From NCBI GenBank assembly GCA_003344405.1, contig NOWV01000136.1:62001-126000 (forward strand): DNA of 64,000 bases, in the 5' to 3' direction. The notes beneath the pieces are model-generated. The model had not been told where the DNA came from. It worked only from the letters and a program-made list of their open reading frames with translations, and searched no databases. Source of the stretch: Trichoplax sp. H2 (lineage: Eukaryota > Placozoa > Uniplacotomia > Trichoplacea). The position numbers and the translations under genes were made by a program. Positions 52,685 through 64,000 of this stretch are shown in pieces (positions within the stretch are counted from its first letter, which is position 1; the number at the start of each line of letters is the position of its first letter).

Positions 52685-53947
52685 TTTCCTTGCTCAGAAA
52701 TGTGCTCTTGAAGACAGCATCCAAGTTAAAATGTCGCGGACTTTAACCTGCCTGGGTGCACAAATGAAATTTTCAACTGTAAACATCGCCAGCAGCAGTA
52801 CGGCCAAATTTCCGTCATCCGAATACGGTACAGTACAGTACAGTCTATTTGTACAGTACACAGAGGTCATCAGAAGCCATGATTGCGGCCAGTTGGTAGC
52901 CAAGTTCCTTGTCAGTTAGAAGCTAGACATCGGACGCCGACAGTCAGCGAATACCGTGCTTTAGTAGCCCATCTTTGAGTACTTAGCACTAAGTAGAGTA
53001 CGGCACCGTACCGTACTATACCGTACCATACCGTACCGTACCGTGGCATTAACTGCCTCAAGTCGATGAAATACCCCCACGTCGACTCCCTTATCAACTC
53101 CCCCGTTTAAATAAATAAAAGGATTTTCTATACAGTACAGTCAGTACAGTACAGTACTGTACAGTACAGAAAATTCCCTTCACAGTACAGTACAGTACTG
53201 TACTGTACAGTACAAAGGATGAGGTCAAAAATGAAAAAATCGATGCAGCACAGTGTACAGTACAGTACGAATAGACGTACTGTACACTGTAATCAAGGAC
53301 GTCAAGACTTCGGTACTGGAGTCAGCAAAAACTACTAGAACCGGTCGTACTGTAAGCCTGTACTGTAGTGTACTAGAGTACTTTACGTACTTTTCTTTCA
53401 TCCATCTTTCTTTCTTTCTTTTCTTCCTTTCTTTTTGTTGGAAAAAAGTATAGTACTCTGCTGTACCGTACACTGTATCGTAGTCAAGTCACTCTCTTTT
53501 CTCTTGAGTACTGGACCACCATAGTGGTAGTCAAAAACTACAGTACTGTTGTTGGAGTTTTTCTCTCTCCTGAGTGATTACAGTACTGTATACTGTATCA
53601 CACAGTTTAAAGTACTGTAAGAGCGCTTGTTCAGCATTCGCCACGATCGTGGGTAAAGTCTAGTACTACCATAGAGGAAGACATACATTAACATACATTT
53701 ACTGTACTGTTACCATAGAGGCAGACATACTGTACACTGTACAGTGTACAGTATCAGTGACGAGAGACGACGCACAGGCGAAGTGACGTTTCAAAAAATC
53801 GACACTACTGTACAAGTACTGCAGTCAGCCAGTCAATCGCTAACGTCTTGTTCCTTCAACACTGATCTACCAGTCCCTCTAGAACTGTCTACTGTGTTGG
53901 CACCATTTTCTTTTTGAAGATCGTGTAAGAAAGATAGAGCAATTAAA
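52685..53947. promoter_or_regulatory. Divergent PEX14/PSMC2 upstream region, rich in TACTGTAC repeats
   Basis: Interval of 1.26 kb holding both promoters. TACTG/CAGTA palindromic runs lie at about 52826-52860, 53131-53167, 53180-53213, 53255-53290, 53460-53476, 53578-53620 and 53700-53750. A variant with the unit CCGTA sits at about 53006-53044, and a pyrimidine-only tract (CTTT repeats) at 53393-53434. Open frames here are repeat by-products. Confidence 0.6.
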
Positions 53948-57422
<3,475 letters not shown>

Positions 57423-58569
57423 AAAGATTAGTCAACGAATAGAGTATACTAGTCAATAACAGTAAACCTAAAACCGACTTTTAATATAATAGCTCTGGCA
57501 GCCTTGTACTATAATTCGTTTGTAAACCAGGTGAACATTATAATTCTTTGCTAATTCTTCATGGTTCATAATTTCGATATGTGCGTTGTTTAGTGGTCTT
57601 CGCATATTCTTTCATTTCTTATTCAATAAAGTATAACGGCACTTTATTTCATAACTTGTATGCAATCTGTTGCTACATTGTACAGACTATCGGTTTATGC
57701 TTTACATGAATTTCTTTTGATGTACATTAGTCTCTATCTTAGCAATTACCTAAGCAAATCGGACTATACTCCTCCTCCCTTCAAATTTTGTCTGAATGAT
57801 ATTTTCGTTGCCAGTTTATGGCACTACACAAGACTATACCATACAGGAAATACGAAAAAGTTTTTGGACATTTTAGTTCATGATGTTACCCTAGCAACGT
57901 AACGTTAATATACCCAGTTTAAATTTGACAGCCTAATAATTAATTCTTACGGTACGAGGGAACTGAGTTAGCGATAAGATATTCCACCAATACGCCTCCG
58001 TATCTTATTCCAAACGGAGGTTTTGAGAGATGTAGTGCTTCTACAGCATAAAAACTCCTTTTTGTACGATCGCAATTTTAACGTCAGGTTACTTTTTCTA
58101 CAGTGTAATAGCGTACAGAGCATGATAACGAGTTAAACTGATATCCAAAGATTAAAATGTTTAATTTAAACTTTCTTATCTTTTCGTCTATTTTATGTTA
58201 TTCATTTGTACGCGTACAAAGATAAACAGCTCTACTTTGCAAATTATTACCACCATTTTTAAATCTTTTTATTTTTCTCCAACACAGCTTTCAATGGCAT
58301 CTTCGTACCACTATAGTAAGATATGCGAATATCATATTGAACAAAAACATTCCATAATTTAACTTTCATAACATGAACTGGGATGATGATAAATAATTAT
58401 TACAAGAGGTCGATAACAGTGCTCTAGATATAGGAAAGTTAAAAAATTTAGCATAGTTGTCAGTACATAGATAATACTTAAATAAATAAACTAAATGAAA
58501 CCGTTGTTGAATATATTCGTATGTAATCTTTTAACCAGTACTTCAATTTGATTCGACGATACAGTACCG
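57423..58569. other. Convergent intergenic interval, no gene seen
   Basis: Lies between the 3' ends of PSMC2 and the PAQR gene. It contains the likely PSMC2 polyadenylation signal at 57625. The 80-codon frame at 57660-57902 has no recognisable similarity. Confidence 0.5.
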
Positions 58570-59658
58570 CTATGAATCATCATAAGGCAAGTTATTGTGA
58601 CCAGTTACATTCTTAGTAGATTCCTTCTTGATATGATACCTCATTAATCCAGCGTTGTAGGCAAATACAACGAGCATAAGAAAGTAAGTTGAAAAGATCG
58701 TTGGCACAGTTAGATTGGTGATGTCTATTCGCTCTATAGCATCAGATATCAATGCATCAAGTTGGAACTTGATCAAAATTAAAGTAAACACATATATCCA
58801 ATGCCGACTGTGACCAAGTTTATCAAAAGTACCAGGCCAATAGTATTCCGGAAATTTCAAAATGTACGCTAAGACAATGATACAAAAGAAAACCAATTGC
58901 CAAGTAAATAAGGGTAGTGACAACCAATTGCAATCAATGGGTAAGCAAGAAGTAAATCTTAATATAAGGAAAACATGACTGATTGTTGCCATCCAAAAAT
59001 AAGTTGACAAGTGAATTGCTCTCAACCAAGTTGCATTGATATTACGTTGGTAATGACTAAGATTTAATATGGTAGTGGATAACATTGCCAAAAGAGCAGT
59101 TGTGTAAAGATATAGTTGCATGTAAGGGAAAATAGCAGGTCTCGAAAAGTGATACAGAGCTATTGATAAGCCCACGTAGAATATTGTTGTTGACGATCGA
59201 TATAGAAACATAACTCTACCTCTCGCTGGTTCAGAAGTTGCTGATAGCAAATGAGATAGTAACAGAGCAATAAAATAACATAAAGCACCACATGCATAAC
59301 ACATCAAGGGATAAGCTCTTCCATCATACCAAAAAGCAACATTGTGTAGATGTTTCACTAGCCTTACAGTTAAATAGATGCAATTGATGAAGCACAGCCA
59401 TACGTTGATACAGTCATTGTTGAATGACAAAGTGCTCAAGATACATTCTATCACAGTTAAGTCGCTTTCTCGATAGCCGTAAATGATATAGGATCGTTGG
59501 TAAGGAGCGGTTACTTCGCTGCGATTGTAAGTATTTCTCCATCGATATTTTTGATAATCTCTCCGACAATGGGCTAGGCAGCTGGCTACTTTTGCATACC
59601 AATCACGTAGGCAATTGCGTAACTTGTCTTTCAGGGTCATAATATGGTATAATGGCAT
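58570..59658 (-). CDS. PAQR-family (membrane progestin receptor-like) multi-pass protein, divergent
   Basis: Single uninterrupted reading frame of 362 aa with seven or eight hydrophobic segments. Family landmarks are present in order: INVWLCFINCIYL (about residues 84-96) where PAQRs have N.WTH; CYFIALLLSHLLSATSE; FYVGLSIALYHF; and PEYYWPGTFDKLGHSRHWIY near residue 270, the PE..PG..D..GH(S/G)HQ.FH signature. The pattern fits the PAQR5-8 clade, which also has intronless coding regions in some members. Two signature histidines and the aspartate before YVG are replaced (see findings), so zinc binding and ceramidase-like activity are doubtful. The start ATG 59658 (MPLYHIM) precedes a charged ~65-residue cytoplasmic N-terminus; a second ATG is six codons on. 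The family is a confident call by motif order; the subtype is not. Confidence 0.8.
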   Translation of the reverse strand: MPLYHIMTLKDKLRNCLRDWYAKVASCLAHCRRDYQKYRWRNTYNRSEVTAPYQRSYIIYGYRESDLTVIECILSTLSFNNDCINVWLCFINCIYLTVRLVKHLHNVAFWYDGRAYPLMCYACGALCYFIALLLSHLLSATSEPARGRVMFLYRSSTTIFYVGLSIALYHFSRPAIFPYMQLYLYTTALLAMLSTTILNLSHYQRNINATWLRAIHLSTYFWMATISHVFLILRFTSCLPIDCNWLSLPLFTWQLVFFCIIVLAYILKFPEYYWPGTFDKLGHSRHWIYVFTLILIKFQLDALISDAIERIDITNLTVPTIFSTYFLMLVVFAYNAGLMRYHIKKESTKNVTGHNNLPYDDS

Positions 59659-59812
59659 TGATTTCGAAAAGGAAGATAAAAAACTGTTGATAAAATAAAG
59701 AAATTAAATTGCTGACGAAACACTTTCAATCAATATCGGAATTTTTTCAGAGTGAATGATTAAAATACTTAATCCATGAGCACCATGTTGAAGGTTCAAT
59801 CAGGAGTCCACA

Positions 59813-60375
59813 AATGAATTCAGCCTTGATTAATCATGATTGTTTGTTGATCAACCACTCGAGTGATCACCTTAACATTCATTGGCAGTTCGCTTTAGTC
59901 ATTACTACAAATAATAGCTAACTTGTCTACGCTGAGCAAAGTAGTAGCCAGTTGAGAAAGATATTCTTTTGGCGCCTTAGACGATTGTTGGCTTCCTTGA
60001 TCGTCGTACTAAACTGGAAATCAATTTAAAGTCGATTTTACGTCGTCAATCTCGTCAATTTATAGCTTCATTACGTTCGGGAGAAAGGTGTTATTTATCA
60101 TCCAGAGTGATCTGCTGTACTTTCCTGTAGTTCTGCGCTATTGTATTACTTGATTGATGCTTGTGGTTATTCTTCTACTATTTATTAATTCAGTAAAAGC
60201 AGTTATTAATGATGATCATCCAGCAAGGAAAGGATTCTGTAGGATAGCGTACGCGGGTACTCCTTCGTATAATAATACTGACTCAAAAATTGGCGAGGCA
60301 TGGACGGTTGTGACGGACTATACTGTACTGTACTGTAGAAAAATTGCATTTAGCACTGTCGAGATTTTCAACTTC
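59813..60375 (+). CDS. Candidate exons or small gene(s), unrecognised
   Basis: Several overlapping coding-like stretches. After an acceptor at 59980, the frame to a donor at 60087 reads TIVGFLDRRTKLEINLKS, then ILRRQSRQFIASLRSGER. Following the acceptor CCTGTAG at 60130 it could continue SALLYYLIDACGYSSTIY to TAA. In another frame, ATG 60157 opens 73 codons beginning MLVVILLLFINSVKAVINDD, which resembles a secretion signal followed by a cysteine-poor secreted chain; this frame runs into TACTGTAC repeat at its end. The two interpretations exclude each other. No family was recognised. Confidence 0.25.
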
Positions 60376-63300
60376 TGACTAATTTTATGGGAAAAATTTC
60401 CAATATCGAGAGAAATAAGAACCCAATTGGCATTCCTGAGTTAGTAGCCTACATATAAATATAGTATTGATCTAGTTTGGGCCTGATTTAACTTACACAA
60501 TTCTATTTTTTCACGGTGCTATGGAAAATAATCAGACTGTACTATATACTACAGTACAGCAGTCGCTTTCTTTTCTTGCCTTTCCTACCCTTGAACTATA
60601 CTGTACTGTACGCTGTGTTTATTTTGTTTTCAGATTGCCAAAATCCTTTCTCGAGGTACTTTAAATGATGAAAAATGCCTATCAATTGCATACCAATTAC
60701 CTACGGGTACATAAGAATATTTAACTTAATGTAGTTTGTTTAATTATGAACAAGATTCTGAAAGCAAAATATACACAGCTGTACATAGTATCACTACGTA
60801 CATTGCAGATACACGATTGTGCGTACTGTGTCGACTGAACATACTATCTTGCTAAAACTTGTCAAAGGTAATCTTAATCATGGACTACTAAACAAAATTT
60901 TCAACTGGTCTACACTAGATGACTATTAGCACTGTATGATGTGGGCCAGCGTTCGTTATTTACTATCGATTTTGATGACAGGATACAGAACATTGTTATT
61001 GGATACATACGGTGTATTGGCAATCACATCGTTTAAATAAATTATTTTATTAAATGTTGGTTACTTTTACAGCAAACATACAAATTATAAATTTATATTA
61101 AGTTCTTCAATTTCAGCAACTTTGCAGGTTGATATTTTGACAAGCAAGCATTCACTCGCTATGTTTCACGTTAGTGTTGTACTGATCAAGAGGATAGAAA
61201 CTACTACCGACTGTCCTACAATCGGTAGAGACTAACGAGAGGGACAATAAATAAATAAAATACTTCACAGTCAGCACTCTGTAGTCAGACTTAGCATTGA
61301 CGAATGCGATGATTTGGACTGCCAAAGAGTCTTATGAGACTACAGCAATCATGGACTTTTCCCTTCAAAGTGTCTGCTACAGGAAGTATAGTACTAAGAA
61401 AGAGAAGGAGGAGAAGTGGCCGTTCAGCGCAAATAATGTAGAGGCTATCATTTTTTTGGTCATTCTACTATATGCTATCAACGAAATCGCCTGTCATACT
61501 GCACAAAACCAATTTAGCACCTCAGGTGGATGTCAATCATGGACATTACAGTACTGCAAACATTAATAATCTCTTCTTTCTACAGGAAAGAGCCTCCACG
61601 ACGTAATATCTGCCAATCCTAGTCGACGCTTGCAGGTTGTAGGCATTAAACCTGCCAACGCTTGTACCAGTGATTGATCGAATTATAGTATTACGTATTC
61701 TAACGGAGAGGGGTACCAAATGCTGACATCATGCTTCCCTAACGATGATCCAAAATACAATTCTTTACTTAATGCCATCTGGCTCAAGTCGTTAACAAAT
61801 GCACTATTTTCAACTTATTAACTGAGTTGTCCTTGCCAGATTACTGTAAGTCGTAGATTCGTATCTACGCGTATTAGCTAGAAGTACTATGAAGTTATCT
61901 AGCGCAATCGAGAACTGTATGTGGGTCAAAGTTGTCAGTACAGTAGATGATCGAATACACCAATTTCTATCTCTTTAAGTAGGGTTATACCATCTTGCTA
62001 AAGGTTACTTCGACTAACAAATCATGGCACTTCGATAGAGTAGCTACAGTATGCTGTAAATACCGTACCATTAAGTAATCCAGCACAAATCGAGTCCTAT
62101 AGGTGGTTCAATATTGTCACTACATAACAAAATATACCCATTTCTGCCACATAAATAGGATTGCACTATTTTATTTAACCTTAATTCCATTTAAAAATCA
62201 TGGCACTTCAATGAATCTCTACGAAAACAGCTAAAGCAATAGTAGTTTTCAAAATATCTTTGCTGATCAATAGACGGTCTGGAAGAAATCTAGAATAATG
62301 GCATGTTTTTCTCAGAAACATATGTAACATATTTAATCATCTTGAATAGGCATCTTCGTACTCTCTCGGAAAGAAATTCCGGTAGAATTAGCATATACCT
62401 TTATTGTGATCAGTCCTTAATGATCTTGAAGAGGCTAAGACATTTTTGTTACTGAAATCTTGCACAATTACTGAATATTTATGTCATTTTTATTTGTATA
62501 TGCTACAGACAGGTATTGTCTATGTGTATTATAGTAGCACGAACAAAAAATACCTACCTCTACGGATTTTCAGATGTTTTTAATTAATGTTTAATCATTA
62601 GACCACCTCTATAATCAGTCTTAGTACAGGTGCCATGCCAATCGCAAAAAAACATTATTCATACATTTACCGCAAGGTAACTGCACATTAAAGCCAAGCT
62701 TCTGGTTGTAAGAAACTGTACTGTAAGTATCTAAAATAATATCAAATTTTCACTTCCACCGTCTACCCTATACCATGAACTATTAGAAATACTATAGTTT
62801 CTAGTAGCCCATATTCAAACCTTTGCCTATACAAAACTGGATACCGCAATTGTTCATGATTGATAATGATACTGTCTCAAACACCGTATATTAATCGTTC
62901 ATAACTGAAATCGAAAGCAAAATAATCATTTCAGATCCTATATCGACTATGATAAAGTTAGGTACTAGACAACGTGTAGGCAATGGCCATTATATAATCA
63001 ACTAGACTATTTCTATAGTATAATATTGTAATTACAAGACATGCTACCGGCAATAGTTTCATAGTACCCTGTAAAATCATATAAGGCCATAGTCCATCTA
63101 CGCGTATATTAATAATAAATACTGTATATCCCATATAAAAGAATACTATTTATTAATGGATATGTACTTTGGATATTTGATATGCTACCGGTTATGGTAT
63201 CACAGTACTCGATACTGTAAAATTGTATAAAGTCGTAGTCTATTCACATTAATCTACCGCATATTAGGGGATGTCATTTATTTTTTAGTGTGTTCATATA

Positions 63301-64000
63301 TATATACTTTAGATATATTGATGCGTTATAATGGCTATCTTTCCACGTGGAATTACATTTTATGGTATTACGCTTCTATCCAACGTGGTATAGAGTATAT
63401 TTATAGGTGACAAAATGTAATCTACGACACTTATTTCCGCTAGCCGTGTTAGATAAATCAATGACTAACAATTAATAAGCAAATTTACGAACTATAATTT
63501 AATTTAATGTCAATCATTGTCAATTGACATTGAAGCTATCAATAGTATTTTATTATTTGCTTTAAGATCAAGAAAATACGTACGGTATTTTAAATTAAGA
63601 GCATTATAAAGCAATATCATACTCAGTTGTATAAACCAAACGTTGCTGTTCGTGAATGATTTATTAATTTTCGACCAATCTAATCGTGAAAATAAATGGC
63701 GTGATGTCAAATTGCCTGTACTTTATTTGACAGAGGTTATACCGTACTATGGAGAAGTAAGATTAAGAACATAATTTCGAAAGAAAGATACACTTTCTAA
63801 AATGATATGAAATACTATGAATAGTAGTTAGTAAAATGATTCACAGTAATATTAGCCAGTATCCTAGTTTCAACAGTTACTGGCATAAAACAGTTTTAAA
63901 AATTTTACCATGCCCTACAAGATTTTACTTTAATAATGAATGCATAATAACGATCATTCATTATAAAGTATAGCCTCATAGATTAATAAAGGATACGAAG
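60376..64000. other. Terminal AT-rich region with scattered TACTGTAC words, no gene recognised
   Basis: One coding-like stretch at 60634-60706 (after TTTTCAG, reading IAKILSRGTLNDEKCLSIAY, then QLPT up to a GT donor) and an 89-codon frame at 61297-61566 are the only protein-like segments; neither is recognisable. TACTGTAC or TACAGTA words occur around 60537-60560, 60598-60612, 61936 and 62716. The rest to the window end shows nothing. Confidence 0.35.

Noticed and set aside
53393-53434. CTTT-rich tract considered as a polypyrimidine tract of an upstream PSMC2 exon
   Set aside because: No AG followed by an open, phase-compatible exon was found, and PSMC2 already has a complete N-terminus at 53948.
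58570-59658. EXS/XPR1-type phosphate exporter as an identity for the multi-pass protein
   Set aside because: The PE..PG..D..GHS signature and the INVW motif near the first membrane segment fit PAQR proteins; EXS hallmarks were not seen.

Overview
The window is nuclear DNA from an animal. It is AT-rich, its genes are cut into many short exons by mostly short GT-AG introns, and every recognisable product aligns closely with a human protein at near-human length (vigilin, PSMC2, PEX14, DDI, LRRC34, TRMT61A). An intron-rich genome of an early-branching metazoan fits best, and a placozoan such as Trichoplax is my working guess; no marker here settles the species. Most continuous open frames are single exons, so the gene models below were built by joining exons by hand. 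Splice phases agree at nearly every junction.

Layout: the 3' end of TRMT61A (+, 3-698); the 23-exon vigilin/HDLBP gene (-, 2841-9698); a 12.6 kb repeat-rich interval with an assembly gap (9699-22344); a very large SFI1-like centrin-binding-repeat gene of about 47 exons (+, 22345-40998) with a second assembly gap near its 5' end; DDI1/2 (-, 42618-45482); LRRC34 (+, 46904-49576); PEX14 (-, 50503-52684); PSMC2/Rpt1 (+, 53948-57422); an intronless PAQR-family membrane protein (-, 58570-59658); and a 3' region (59659-64000) with only unrecognised candidate exons. The confident genes alternate strand without exception, giving divergent and convergent pairs.

The genes are housekeeping or ciliary/centrosomal and do not form one pathway. 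DDI (ubiquitin-like shuttle protease) and PSMC2 (19S ATPase) both serve the proteasome. TRMT61A modifies tRNA, vigilin binds RNA, PEX14 docks peroxisomal import cargo and SFI1 binds centrin. The most unusual features are a palindromic TACTGTAC/GTACAGTA repeat family concentrated in the divergent intergenic intervals, a 76-bp tandem repeat whose every unit ends in a splice-acceptor-like sequence, two 20-N gaps flanked by direct duplications that look like unmerged haplotypes, the size and a 1.8 kb low-complexity exon of the SFI1-like gene, and a PAQR protein that has lost canonical zinc ligands.
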